DNA of 64,000 bases, from positions 436,070,045 to 436,134,044 of the forward strand of contig JAQMRL010000001.1 of assembly GCA_035578175.1 (NCBI GenBank), in the 5' to 3' direction. Positions 21,320 through 32,787 of this stretch are shown here, piece after piece. A program made the translations under genes and the position numbers. A model generated the notes under the pieces. The model was not told where the DNA came from and searched no databases. It was given only the letters and a program-made list of their open reading frames with translations. The DNA is from Catonia carolina (taxonomy: Eukaryota; Arthropoda; Insecta; Hemiptera; Achilidae). The stretch's first letter is position 1. Each line of letters opens with the position of its first letter.

Positions 21320-22680
21320 ATTTTTTTTTGACACTTTTAATTGAATTTAGTATCTGTTATTAAATTAATATAACAATTCCTAAATGTGAAGCTAATGTTT
21401 CAAAACTTGATTTACTTGAAGGAGCGTGCAGTCATCACCACAGTCCTACAGTTGGCCAAGAAGATCTCTTGGCCAGAGGCGCTTCAAACGTCTGCGCTGA
21501 GTACCCGGTATCGCCCTAGTGTACATGTTTTGTATGAGACGGTTGTCGTGTAGTTCAAAATTGTCATGCATCGTCTTGTATAGTTGTTTCGCGACATCAA
21601 TTACGTATGGCATTTGTAAGTCTTTGTGCAGCATTGAGTTTGTGATGTAAAAGGGGCATTGCGTTATCGTTCGTAGAATCTTGTTCTGAATCGCTTGTAA
21701 ACGTTTCGTGTGTGAGGGTTTAGCATATCCCCAAAGTTGAACTCCATATATCCAGATTGGTCTTAAGACTGTCTTGTAGATTGTTAATTTGTGTGACATA
21801 TTTAATTCAGAACGTCTATCGAGTAAGCGTTTTAGTTGATAGAAGCGTGTTTTGAGTTTGTGGCGTGTGTGTGTAACATGTGCGTTCCATGTAAGTTTTC
21901 TGTCCAAGTGTAAGCCTAAGTAGCGTGTTTGGGTAGTGTGAGGTAGCGGAATATTATTAATGTAAACGGTTGGGCAGTTTTGTCGTCTAAGAGTAAACGT
22001 CATTTGTTGCGATTTGTTTTCATTAATTTTAATTTTCCAATGTTTAAGCCATGACTCTATCTGGTGTAAATGGTTTTGTGTCTTTCGAGTTGCAATTACA
22101 GGATCGGCATCAACCGCAAGAACTGCCATATCATCAGCAAACATATCCATAGTTGTATAGATACAATTTGGTATGTCACTGGTGCTTACAGAAAACAGCC
22201 TTGGTGCAAGTACGCTTCCTTGTGGTACACCAGCATTGACTTCGTACATTCCAGAAAGTTCGTCACCTTGTTTTACTCTGAAGTAACGTTCCACTAGAAA
22301 CGATTTTATTACTAGATACAGGCTATCTGGAAGTATTAGTTTCAATTTGTATAGGAGTCCATCATGCCAGACCCGATCAAAGGCTTGAGATACATCAAGA
22401 AACACGGCCGAACAATATTGTCTGTTTTCAAGAGCTAAAGAGATTATATCAATTAGTCGGTGACATTGCTGAAGCGTGGAATGAGATGAACGAAATCCGA
22501 ACTGATGATCAGGAATTGTGTTTGAAGCATCGATAAACGGTACTAGGCGTGGTAGAAGGAGTTTCTCAAATAGTTTGGACAGAATAGAGAGTAAGCTAAT
22601 TGGCCTGTAAGAAGTTAGTTGGTGAGGTGGTTTGTCCGGTAAGAGATACAAAACTTCAAAAGAGTTACATTCACTTAAAA
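21320..22680 (-). mobile_element. Jockey-type LINE, 5'-truncated, with poly(A)
   Basis: About 1.36 kb on the minus strand: the reverse transcriptase part, a ~120-bp 3' UTR ending 'aaaagtgtc', and a short poly(A) at 21320-21329. The 5' end is lost within the RT, as is usual for target-primed insertions. A second, heavily disrupted copy of the same LINE lies at about 23690-25256, sharing RT codons and the same 3' UTR end. Confidence 0.88.
21446..22680 (-). CDS. LINE reverse transcriptase (partial, open for ~400 codons)
   Basis: RNA-dependent DNA polymerase of a Jockey-type non-LTR retrotransposon. Domains in order: LTSYRPISLLSILSKLFEKL (RT motif 1), DHQFGFRSSHST (motif 2), SAVFLDVSQAFDRVWHDGLL (motif A, first catalytic Asp), NAGVPQGSVLAPRLF (motif B), MFADDMAVLA (motif C, catalytic DD) and TRYLGLHLDRKLTW (motif E), then the thumb and a LYGVQLWGYA-type segment. 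The stop is at 21446. The frame is open upstream to about 22680 with no valid start, and the endonuclease and ORF1 are absent. The frame has no stop, so insertion may be fairly recent. It cannot be autonomous. Confidence 0.92.
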
Positions 22681-23588
22681 CTATTACAACAAAATATCAT
22701 CTCTATCAACGCGAAATTTGGACACTATCCACAGTTTTATACTCCAATAAGCATTATACAGAGCGGATACCCATAGACATTAGCAATAAATAATGAAAAA
22801 TTGTTAGGATAATATTTGAATCAGTCAACAAATGGTATGGTGATAAGAGAAACTCGTTTCTATGAAAGAGATCCAGAAATTGATTCCAGGGTATGTCTGG
22901 GATTTTTTCATCACTTTGTCACGCCATATGGTCAACTATACGCACAAGCTTAGGAAGGCTTATGTTCACACCATTATCCAATTAAAACAAACACATATCT
23001 TTTTTCCGTAGTCTAATTCAACTTTTAGTTACATATTTTAAAATATAGTTTTCTTAATTTTATGTATTACATTGTGGTTGGTTGTTCATGTGATAAAAAT
23101 AAAGAAAAACTTGATGTTTAAATTCTACAAGCGCTTGAGTTTGCGTCTACAAGGCAAGGAGACAGAGCTCCTTACTGATATGGAATTCAGTATTTACATA
23201 AAAAATATTTTAAAATATATTTTGAAGCTTTACATTCTTATAATCATTTTAAAATAATAAAATTCCTATAGAATATTTTCGTACTTTACCAATTGTTCTC
23301 TTTTTAATTCTAGAATTGCAATGAATAGAAAGCATCCACGAATTGAAAAGTTCTCTAATAACATTCTATGAGAAATTCCTACGTCTGCATTTCAGGAATG
23401 TTTTTTAAATGTAGGTAACTTAATTTAAATCGTCTTGTTTAATGTATTCAAAGAGAATGCAATTTAACTTATATTTTAAAATATTAAAAAAAAAACTAAA
23501 TAATTAAATACGATAAATTAAAACTGCGGTTCTTCTGCTTTACACATGCGAGTTTATAAATTTTTTTATTACGAATTTTTGTAATATA
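22681..23588. other. AT-rich sequence, nothing recognised
   Basis: About 900 bp between the LINE and the nested family A copy; no supported feature. Confidence 0.5.
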
Positions 23589-23894
23589 TGGTGTGAAACA
23601 TTCACACGACTTTCTCTTGTCAGTGTAAATAATGCACAAATAACCAATGTTTAATCACGAGTGCATATAATGGAGAACTTAAAAAAATTTATTTTAAGTC
23701 GGTCTTACGACCAATCTGGAAAAATGGAGTTCAACTTAGTGCCTGCTAAACCTTTACAAACGAAACGTATACAAGCAATTCAAAACAAGATTCTACGAAC
23801 GATAACTAAATGCCCCTTTTCCGTCACAAACTTAATGTTGCACAAAGACTTACAAATCCAATGCTTAAAAATGAAGTCGCGAAACAGCTATATA

Positions 23895-24835
23895 GGGTGA
23901 TTCAAAAAGAGCGCCGGTTTTTAAACGGCTGGTAAATTTTTGTTTATCGGTTGGCAACATTGTTTGACCTCATTTCTATTTCGGAGAACATTCCGATTGA
24001 CGATTCAGTTGTAGTTTCTCTTGTTCGCAGTGTAATACTCTCGCAGTCTCTGTCTAACCATGGAGAAGTTTACTATTGCGCAATGAGTGTTAATCGTCAA
24101 AACATTTTACCAGAGTGGAGAGAGTTATGCGGCTACTGTCAGGCGACTTCGCGGTACTCTAGGACGTATGAAGCACCGAATGAATCAACAGTTCGCAGGC
24201 TCATGAAAAAGTTTTTTGAGACGGGTTCAACAGTGGACCTTAAAAATTCTGGACGTCGTCGTTCTGGCCGAACTGAGCAGAACGTTGCGTTGGTTCGTGA
24301 CAGTGTGGCTGTTAGCCCAGCAAAATCAATACGTCGCCGTTCTCAACAATTGGGTTTAAGATGTTCTTCTGTACGGAGAATTCTTCGGTACGATCTCCAA
24401 TATCACCCGTACAAAATTCAGTTGACGCAACATTTGAAACTGGCAGACCACCAGAAGAGACGACAGTTTGTTGACTGGGTATTGAGAAAACGGCAGGATG
24501 ATGACACCTTCGCAAACAAAATCATTTTCAGTGATGAGGCGCACTTCCACTTAAACGGTTTTGTTAATAAACAGAACTGCCGTATGTAGGGTTTAGAAAA
24601 CCCCACATACGGAAACTTGTCCCACATAGTCGAAACTTGTCGTGCAGTAATATCCAATTTCATGGACAGAGTTGATGCGTGCCAGCGCAGTAGAGGAGGA
24701 CACATGTATGACATCATTTTTCATACATAAAATCGGAAGGTAAGATGAACTTGTTGATGTATTTATTTTCAGTTTTTCAATAAAATAAATCTCTTAATTT
24801 GATATATCAAAACCGGTGCTCTTTTTGAATCACCC
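23895..24835 (+). mobile_element. Tc1/mariner-superfamily element, 941 bp, deleted
   Basis: The terminal repeats are about 26 bp, GGGTGATTCAAAAAGAGCGC at left and its near-perfect complement at right, both continuing into CCGGTTTT. TA stands at each flank (23893-23894 and 24836-24837). The interior keeps only the first half of a transposase. The element is inserted into the LINE copy within family A copy A6, so it is among the youngest layers. Confidence 0.93.
24060..24640 (+). pseudogene. Transposase (DUF4817-type HTH plus partial DDE), broken
   Basis: The probable start is ATG at 24060 (MEKFTIAQ then a stop, then VLIVKTFYQSGESYAATVRR in frame). A shift follows near 24165, and the other frame runs APNESTVRRLMKKFFETGST, GRRRSGRT, the second HTH (RRRSQQLGLRCSSVRRILR), then FADKIIFSDEAHFHLNG-like sequence ending NKQNCRM. 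In this family the DEAHFHLNG block holds a catalytic Asp, and a further D/E-bearing half should follow; here only a few codons remain. One stop, one frameshift and a large 3' deletion: inactive. Confidence 0.88.
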
Positions 24836-24837
24836 TA

Positions 24838-24985
24838 TATCTTACTTTTATCGTATAATGCATACTACGGCCAAAATCTTAAAAAAATCGATTTTTTACA
24901 CGATTTCGTGACAAGAAATCAGAAAATCGCTAATTACCGCTAAACTAAGCGTTATACAAAAAAAGTTTTTTTTAAGAAATCTCTA
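24838..24985 (+). mobile_element. Internal scrap of family A inside the LINE
   Basis: A ~148-bp piece ('tatcttacttttatcgtataatgcatac' to 'gcgttatacaaaaaaagtttt') matches copy A8 at about 53300-53430 closely, including variants A8 alone has. It lacks both family A ends, so it did not arrive as a complete element. It lies directly beside the Tc1-like element. Confidence 0.8.
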
Positions 24986-25541
24986 TACAAGGCGATGCAC
25001 GACAAATTTGAATTACATAATGACCCTCAAATACAAAACATGTAGGCTACACTTGGGTGATACCGGGTACTCAGCATAGGTCTAAACGTTTGAAGCGCCT
25101 CTGGCCAAGGGATCTTCTTGCTCACTTGTAGGACCGTAATGATGACTACAAGCTCCTTTAAGTAAATCAAGTTTTGGAACAAAAGCTTCATATTTAGAAA
25201 TTGTTGTATCAATACAATAACAGATACTAAACTTTAATTAAAAGTGTCAAAAAATTGTAATCATAAGTGAACGCTAAATGAAAGTCAACCTCTGTCGGAT
25301 TTAGATTTTTAGTCTTAAACATAAAAAAATATGGAAAATTACTAATATACGCTAAAGTAATCTCTGTAGGAAAATACGCTTGAAATAAACGTCTTAGGTT
25401 TCTAATTTTTTATAACTTGATTTGGTATAATATTAACGTTTTTCACCAATTAGGATGAAAATGTTTGTTGTGTTCCCTCACGGAAGGCTACCAAAGTTTA
25501 GTTTTAAGTTTTAACTTCATTTAATTAGGAAAAGAGAAAGT

Positions 25542-26543
25542 AAAAACATAGCCTACTTTTTTATTAAAATTGTTTTATTACAGAAGTGTTTATCATTTAT
25601 TTATTGTAATAAATGTTCATTCACTGAAAAAGGTCTGTAAAAAAGTAATATTTACGGTAATTTCTTAGAAATATAATGTATCAAGCGATGTACAAACTTT
25701 CTATGTACAAAATATATTGTAAAATACGAACGGGCTAGTCGGGTTCAACTTGTCACAGCGAACAAAAAATTATTACGATACGATAAAATGTCAAATTTCT
25801 CTTCGTTTTCCATTTGTGTTGTAGCATGTCTGTTTTTCGTTTTAGACCTTGTCGAAATTCATGTCTAAAGAAACTAAATATTTGTAAGTTTTACAAATTT
25901 CTGAATCTATATTTTCTATAAAAAAATTATCTATTATCAAGGCTCTAAACTTTTTAATATGACACTGAAATTTTTTAATAAGCAAGTATAATATTTTATT
26001 TTATTTGTATTATTATTTATTATTATTATTATTATTTTACTTTTTTATTATAAGCAAGTATAATATTTGTGCTTGTTTCCAATCTCAGTGGGGTGCATTA
26101 AATATACTGGTTCATTGTTTTTTCCCGGTTTTTCAATACACCTAACCTCTCTAAGCAATAGTAGTAATTAACTTTAACAAGACTGATGCTGATTTTCATA
26201 ATTACAGCTCTTTTAGAAGGGACTGAAATAAATTATTATTTATTACTTCAGTACATTTATACTGCTTTTATTGAAGTGTTACCTTTGACGAGCTGTAGTG
26301 TCTAGCGTACTATAATTTTACAACTTAAAACAAAAACTGGGAAGATGTGGCTCGCGCTAATTGTGTTGTTTACCCCTTCTTAATCCTGCGTATCGATATT
26401 ATTCCCCTATTGTCGATCCAGCTGATAATCATCGCTGACAATATTCCAACTATCACAAAGTTGCACTTAGAGAGGGGCTCTTCAACAGTTTTCACTTGGT
26501 GCATGCGCATAAGAAAATATTTTACTGTGTTGTACTGTTAAAG
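25542..26543. other. AT-rich sequence with an ATT-rich tract
   Basis: About 1 kb; (ATT)n-like low-complexity sequence at about 25990-26050. The open stretch at 26347-26541 has no recognised domain. Confidence 0.5.
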
Positions 26544-26553
26544 ACATTTAAAT

Positions 26554-26875
26554 TTTATTCCTAATTTGTCTACGTTGCAATCTGTTCAATTCAGAACAAT
26601 AAGCAACCCCATGACCCAATGAAATGAGGATGATGTGTATGACGTGTAAATGAGATGTAGTCTTGAACAGACCCAGGCCGACCATTCCTGAGAGATTATG
26701 GTTAATTGAACTCCAACCATCAAAGTACACTGGCAACCACTGTCTAGTATTCAAATCCGTATAAAAGTAACTACCTTTACTAGGATTTGAACCAGGAACC
26801 TTCGTCTCCGGAAATCAGCTGTTTGATTTTGGTGACGACTTTACCTCTAGAGCTAGACCAACCCGGTGGTAAATA
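26554..26875 (-). mobile_element. SINE-IV, tRNA-like head with conserved core (copy 1)
   Basis: The 10-bp direct repeat ACATTTAAAT flanks it (26544-26553 and 26876-26885). On the minus strand it starts CCACCGGGTTGGTCTAG (A-box-like) and has B-box GGTTCAAATCC about 85 nt later. A core then follows with 'tcaggaatggtcggcc' and 'cattgggtcatggggttgct', and an A-rich end. The same core occurs at 48.5 and 52.5 kb. Confidence 0.92.
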
Positions 26876-26885
26876 ACATTTAAAT

Positions 26886-28160
26886 AACACAGTTCTTTTA
26901 ACTACCCGAAGCGCGACAAAAGTTTCATTATGCTTGTGCCATTCTCATTAACAGATATAACAATTTAATCTCAATTTTCAAGTGATTTGTAAATTTTAAT
27001 TATTTTTTTAGATTCTTATATCTTGCTTGGTTTAAATTGTGTGATTTATTTATAGATTTACATAATAACATTAACATGTGTTTTGTACTGGGCCAAACAG
27101 GCAAATAAAAAAAAAATAATTTGTCGATAAAATTTCGTGATAGAACACGCTGTATAAATAATATGTTGTGTAGGTTAATATCATTAACTACACTAGTACT
27201 ATCATTATTTTTAAGTGAGTGTGCCGCGTCTCTCTTGATCCACCCGTCCATTCAATCTTCACTAACAAGAGCAAACCTTCTATTAAAGAATTATACTCTC
27301 CTTCTACCACTTAGGAGAAAGTACCAATAAATAATAATAATAGAAATTATGTTAGATTAAACAGTACTTTATTTTAGTTGTTAAAGATTAATATTATTTA
27401 TTTTAGGAAAAGCATATTTTGCTTACCTTTACGTTACGAGATAAAAATATATTTCTCTAAGTTTTTCGTGGTGCTTCATATAGAGTATTGGAAGGAGAAA
27501 ATGAGGCTTCCTTCTTAGTTAATGTTTTTTACTCAATATGATCGCACCATACTAGAAATTTGTGTATACTTAGTTTTTCTTGAAAAAAAAAATTTGGCCG
27601 TAATAAGGTCATGTCAGTATTTGGCTTAAGTATTTAATACATTTTTATGTAATTCCTTAGACATATCCTCTAACTATAACCTCAATTTACCGCTAAAACT
27701 TTTGATCTATTTCCTTTGATTTGAAATTTTAGATTTTACTCTTCTGCAAATCTTTTTGAACTTCCTTCACTCACGGGGCTTGATTTCTTAAAAATCTTTA
27801 TTGCTATCTTTTCTGGTTTAACTCCGCTAGGCTTAATGTATTCAAAGAAAGTCATTCTTCTTTACTTTTTTCGTGATTGAGATCGTCACAAACTTGTTAT
27901 ACAACTCTAGATTCAGACTCAAGTGGTACATGAATCCGTTCTGCCGTCATTTTTCTGTTTCCAGGATCTTCCTTGAAAAGTTAAAATTCGATTATTACAA
28001 AGTAATTTTTATAAAGTTGACAATTTAAATTTATACAAATCGTTATTCTATTCATTTTCATAAATTTCGTTTTGTTAGTTCCCCGATTAACCCTTTCTTA
28101 CCCAGTGAGGCATAGAAGTCACATTGGAGTGAAATAACAGACATAAAAACTTTAATTGTT
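26886..28160. other. AT-rich region, nothing recognised
   Basis: About 1.3 kb with only short, unsupported open frames. Confidence 0.5.
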
Positions 28161-28161
28161 A

Positions 28162-28292
28162 GCGACTACTTTTGATTAAAGAGCACTGGATGTGAAGTGT
28201 AATAATTTTCTGTACCCTAGCCAGGAATCGAACCTTAGTCCTTTGCTTTGCAGTGTAAGATGTTGACCACTACGCCACGGACGCGACCATTA
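28162..28292 (-). mobile_element. SINE-III, tRNA-derived (copy 2)
   Basis: On the minus strand: GTCCGTGGCGTAGTGGTCAA (A-box), CAAAGCAAAGGAC in the anticodon-arm region, and B-box GGTTCGATTCC. The downstream body has the 'agcgactact' block seen in the 5.7-kb copy. The acceptor stem is not closed as in a functional tRNA. Confidence 0.65.
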
Positions 28293-28857
28293 TTTTCTTT
28301 TTAAAGTTAGTTTTAGTCTTAAATATTCGTGTTCATTTACAAAAATAAAGTAGCATTTTTTCAGGTATGTTGAATGTACATAAAAGTATATTTTTTAGGC
28401 TGTAAATACTGATTTTGTCCATTTTACCAATATTTTTGAATTGTAACCATTTTTAAGTCTTAAATAATGCTTTACTACAAATCTAAGCAAGAGAATTTTG
28501 TTTAGGAAGGCTGCACATGATTTTTACTTATTCATATTGTTGGGAACTTTGATACCATCAAGCCTAATGTGACATATGTGTCACACTTTTCTTTCACGCC
28601 ATAAAAAAAAGGCTGAAGGTCTAAAAGTGATTTTATTTCACTTAAATGTCATTAAAGTGTATGAAACAATGTACACATATTTGTTTGTGTAAAGTTAAAC
28701 AATTTAGGATTGAAAGGGTTAAACCTGTTATGATTCCTAGGTTAAACTTTAGCATTTTTAAATAAAAAAAAAATCGGTATGCCGTTTGGCCTACAGGATC
28801 GTACCAATCTAAAGTAGCTGTCTCCTTATGGTGATCGTGCCATCGCTTACAAGTCAG
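28293..28857. other. AT-rich sequence, nothing recognised
   Basis: About 560 bp with no recognised feature. Confidence 0.5.
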
Positions 28858-29033
28858 CCGCATTGGTGTAGTTGGTAACGTGCTCGCCTTTTATCATGCG
28901 GTCTTGGGTTTGAATCCCATTCAGGCATGACATATTTTCATAAGTTATAAAAAATCATTTCGTTTCGTCCTTCACCGTCTGCATTACCAGTAATTGCAGA
29001 ACACTCGGACGTAAAAACAAACAAAAAACAAAC
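28858..29033 (+). mobile_element. SINE-I, tRNA-derived (copy 2)
   Basis: Begins GCCGCATTGGTGTAGTTGGT (A-box), then TCATGCGGTCTTGGGTTTGAATCCC (A-arm to B-box). The body has 'ccttcaccgtctgcatta' and ends GGACGTAAAAACAAAC. The body matches the 7.4-kb copy better than the two later ones. TTACAAG on both sides may be a short target duplication. Confidence 0.85.
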
Positions 29034-29039
29034 GAAATT

Positions 29040-29600
29040 ACAAGCCTTGCTTCTTTCTTTCTCTTCTATCAAGAATAATAATTCCTAAGACGTTCTTGAT
29101 ACGGATAATCAGGTTGCAGATATTAAATAAATATAGAATCTCAGCTCCCAACACAAATCGGCTCACCACTTCCCGCTTGGGGTTCGTTAGCCAACTATAC
29201 ACTCGACTTAACAGGGCTTAACAGAGAGATACCTGCTGTGGGTTAAATGCTAGTACTGAGATCCATATTGCTAAGAGAATTCTCGTGAGATATTCTTATA
29301 ATATACGAGAGTGCAGATGTTAACTATCGTTACGCATCATTATTTCCATTTTTTAGAGCTGAAACTCTCTCTGACGCAATTGTCAAAACGCTTTAGTATC
29401 GCGGAATTTAAGGGAGATTGGTTGGTAAGACGGATTTCAGATGGTATAAATAATAGGAGGTGGAAACCGCAGAAATCTGTAGGACCCCCCGCAAAAAAGT
29501 AAAATTAACAAATATTACATTAAACTATATAAAATTCTGTGCTGTACACAACACAAAAAATATTAAAAATTTGAATACAAATATAGGTGAATATTTTCAC
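29040..29600. other. Sequence with nothing recognised
   Basis: About 560 bp, slightly less AT-rich than its surroundings. The open stretch at 29311-29502 has no recognised domain. Confidence 0.4.
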
Positions 29601-29603
29601 AAC

Positions 29604-29993
29604 CTATCCCTATAACAGGCAGGTGGAGTGTTATTTTAATTGCATTCTATCTGTTTGGTCCAGGGCTTTAAAAATAGTTCTGTTTCTTATCACATGGTCA
29701 GCCAATTATATGACTGAACTATTTAAGAACACAAGAGGTAGAGATGTAAAAGACACTAGTCGCCGTTATCTCCAGTGAGAGTAATGAATTTCGTTACGCA
29801 GCCAGACCCTGTAGTGAATGAAGTGAAGGTGTCATTTGCAGGGTGGAAAGTAGGTGATTTTTGGAGAGCCTGACATGCTGATAAGCATTCTTTTCCTCTT
29901 AGTGACAAAAACAATAGTAAACCACCTCACTCCTTGTTTTATTTAGTAAAATCTCTAACGATTTAAACCAGCCTTTTGGCTGTTAACCAAAAC
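29604..29993 (+). mobile_element. SINE-V copy 3
   Basis: Near full length, from 'ctataacaggcaggtggagtg' to 'accagccttttggctg'. More diverged than most copies (for example 'gggtggaaagtagg' for 'gagtggaaaatatg'), and the AAC tail is largely lost. Confidence 0.85.
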
Positions 29994-31239
29994 ATTAACA
30001 TTCTTAGAACAGATTGCCTTACCGTATATTTGAACTACTAATTACTTGTACTACTACAAAAACGAATCTATAATCAGAGCGACTGCACTTGCATAGTTAT
30101 TAAAAATAAAATAAATTTTATTTCTTTAGGGAAGCACTAAAATTACCTTCTGTACCGTAGCCTCACTAAAGTTTAGCACAAATTATAAGCAATTAAAAAT
30201 AAATTGAGATTAATGTGAGTAATTTACTTTTAGAGTACAGCGTTGGTGGCGGAAGGGGTGAAGAATATTACAGTACTGTAGCGGTGGCGAGAAATAGTAC
30301 CACTTAATTTGTTTCAACTAACCACCCCTTTCTTTACCCTATGTTTTACCCTGCCAACCATCATAGGCGGTTCACTGACCTTTGATATTTGTTTAATCAA
30401 TACTTTAGGAATTTCTTAGTTTTAAACACTCGTTTGAATAGACTTTCTTAATGACCTTTTGTTTATAATAGCTACTGTTGTTAGTTAAATACTGTATCTG
30501 TCTAGTTTAAATACTTTAACTAGATAACAGTGGATTCATTTAACAATAATTTATTCATCCTTTACTTTTCTGCTAAATACTTGTTTTTCCTTTGGTAGTA
30601 ATTAAAAATATTTATGTTGTAGAACACATTTTTGAAAGTTAAAATTACTTTAAAGAAGTTGATTGTGTAAATTTTTTATAATATTACTTCATTATACTGT
30701 TAATTTTTGTTAAGTTACAGTTGCATCAACTAAAATCTACCAAAAAAATTCTTTCAGTTACAAAAATATATAAGTAAGCGTCTAAATTTGGTTTGGAATA
30801 TTTGTAGGTTATAATAATATTAATAATAATAGTTACTAATAGAACAATAATAATGGATTTCAGATGGGAAGTGAAATTTTTCAGGTGCGTCATTATCGAC
30901 GGATGTCTGCTTAATCAAACAAATAAAATAGCTTAAGTATTAAAAAAATTAAACCTAAATGTCAGGTACAACCGGGTTACTCCGTGTAGCCTATACTGTG
31001 TAATGTGTGTTGTAAAAAGGTTACATCTGTATCTTAATTTAAGTCATTACTTATTGAGCCTTTAGAGGTCTCACAATTTTGATACTGCATCCAGAGTGTC
31101 TTATTCTTCAGAGTCTGTTAATAATTAAACGTAGGCTATTATTGTGTTTAGGCTATTCTTCACAACCGAATATAATATATTGTAACATCAAAGGCAAGCT
31201 TCAAAATTACAAAAACTCAGGCTTAAACCACCTAGACTA
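29994..31239. other. AT-rich region, nothing recognised
   Basis: About 1.2 kb with no supported feature; a GC-richer patch at 30235-30385 contains no recognisable motif. Confidence 0.5.
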
Positions 31240-31605
31240 AAAGTAGATTACTGTTCTTCAGAAAAAAAAAACGATTATTTGTCTACAAACACTTGTTTCC
31301 CATCCGCACACACAATCAACGTAACTCAGAACCGGTCCCGTAACAACACTTTTTCAAACGGTCCGATATTTTCCATTTACGATTCAGGTATTGAATGGCC
31401 TACTCCAAAGGCACTAAGTCTTTTTATACCTGCAGTTTAATAGTTAATTCACTTTAAACATGTTCTCCGTTTTAGTGAACATTGCACAGAGAATAAATAC
31501 ATAAACAAACTTTATACCTACTATATTCGATTTCCTAGAATTCCTTTTCAAACATCTCATTCATTGCAGTTCACTATCCATGTTCAACACACTGCATTTT
31601 TTTTC
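31240..31605 (+). repeat. Diverged dispersed repeat D (copy 1)
   Basis: Shares ordered blocks with 40330-40690 in the same orientation: 'aacgta.ctcagaaccg', 'cgtaac.acact.tttcaa', 'cgatttcctagaa', 'attcatc/attcattgc' and 'ttcactatc...tgttca'. No coding capacity. It could be an old LTR or an unknown repeat family. Confidence 0.6.
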
Positions 31606-32123
31606 TTGTTTGATCACATTGTATCACTTTAGTCAATTACTTCTTGGATCTTTTTTGAAGTTTTTGTTTCCAGTTTTTTGTTTTATTGGATCTTACTTTG
31701 CTTTCTTCGTCTGAAAATACCCTTTCGGTATATGTGTTAAATTCTGTTTTTAAAGGTGTTTCCTGACGCTCCGATTGGTTGTTATCTCTTGGTTGGTTAC
31801 CCATCAAATTTGATGTAACTTTCATTCGCTCTCTCATAAAATGAGACAGTGTAATATTTCAAAAAGACCAATACAATATATTTGACTGTCGAAGGCTGAC
31901 TACCTTTTACAATATATGCCTACAATTTATCGGAAATTAACGCACCTATACAAAAAAAAAAACAACCTTTTAAATAAATGATCTGTTACATTAACAATCT
32001 TTAAATTTAACAAGAACTATGTTATAACACTTCTAAACTTAACAGATTAAAAAATACTCGAAACAAAAATTTAGTTCTTTTTATTTACGAAAGTTTTTTT
32101 TATAATTGGTTCATTATGGTCGT
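31606..32123. other. AT-rich sequence, nothing recognised
   Basis: About 520 bp; the minus-strand open stretch at 31637-31837 (lysine/asparagine-rich) has no recognised domain. Confidence 0.45.
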
Positions 32124-32135
32124 ATTAACATTCTA

Positions 32136-32531
32136 CTGCCCATAACGGACAGGGGGAGTGTCAAATTATTTACACTCAATCTGTTAGTTGCAGGGCTAAA
32201 ATAAATAGTTCTGTTTCTTATCACATGGTCAGCCAATTAAATGACTGAATCATTTAAGAACAGAAGAGGTAGAGGTGTACTGTGACACTAATCAGAGTTA
32301 TCTTCTCTGAAAGTAATGAATTTCACTATACAGCCAGACCCTGTGGTGAATGAAGTGAAGGTGTCATTTGCAGAGTGGAAAATATGTGCTTTTCAGAGGG
32401 CCCGGCATGCTGTTAAGCGTACTTTTCCACTCAGTGAGGAAGGCAACGGTAAACCATCTCACTCCTCGTTTTACTTAGTAAAACCTCTACAGGTTCAAAC
32501 CAGCCTTTCGACTGATGACCTAAACAACAAC
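32136..32531 (+). mobile_element. SINE-V copy 4, full length, reference copy
   Basis: A 396-bp copy flanked by the 12-bp direct repeat ATTAACATTCTA (32124-32135 and 32532-32543). It begins CTGCCCATAACGGACAGG and ends in an (AAC)n tail. The long duplication and simple 3' tail mark it as LINE-mobilised. A chain of hairpins runs through it (GAGTGT/ACACTC, TTCTGTT/AACAGAA, GAGTGGAAAA/TTTTCCACTC, AGTGAGG/CCTCACT-like, GTTTTAC/GTAAAAC). A B-box-like GGTTCAAACC lies near the 3' end. Confidence 0.95.
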
Positions 32532-32543
32532 ATTAACATTCTA

Positions 32544-32787
32544 AGTTTTTAGCGACCCCATTGCATAAAGAACACAAACTACATAACATAAGATTACACA
32601 GTAGGCCTACACTTTAGGTTTACAATGATGTTTTTTAATTAAATAAAATTTACACTTAACAATTGAATCTTAGACTTTTAAATTATAAATTATAATTTGA
32701 TTATTAACTGAATATAAATTATTTTATATGAATAGCATTTTTATTTGCACTAAAATTGTCTTTAAATATTTAAAAATTGTATAAAGT
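32544..32787. other. AT-rich sequence downstream of a LINE remnant
   Basis: Contains a TAGGCCTA at 32602; may include the 3' UTR of the minus-strand LINE that follows. Confidence 0.4.

Larger units (their letters stand above)
23690..25256 (+). pseudogene. LINE copy (same family as 21.3-22.7 kb), split by insertions
   Basis: The left part (to 23892) carries RT C-terminal codons such as TKRIQAIQNKILRTITKCPF and LMLHKDLQ; the right part (about 24986-25256) continues LYKAMHDKFELHND and ends with the same 3' UTR 'aaaagtgtcaaaaaa'. Both match the intact LINE on the minus strand upstream. The split falls at CTATA, which is present on both sides. Stops and shifts make it dead. Confidence 0.85.
23589..25541 (+). 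mobile_element. Family A element (copy A6), host of a multi-layer nest
   Basis: The 5' part (23589 to about 23690) begins GGTGTGAAACATTCACAC, and the 3' part (about 25257-25541) ends AGGAAAAGAGAAAGT. Between them lies a LINE copy, itself split by a Tc1-like element and a scrap of another family A. The junction sequence TAATCAcgAGTG at left and TAATCAtaAGTG at right probably marks the LINE's target duplication. Both outer parts are more diverged than other copies. Confidence 0.8.
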
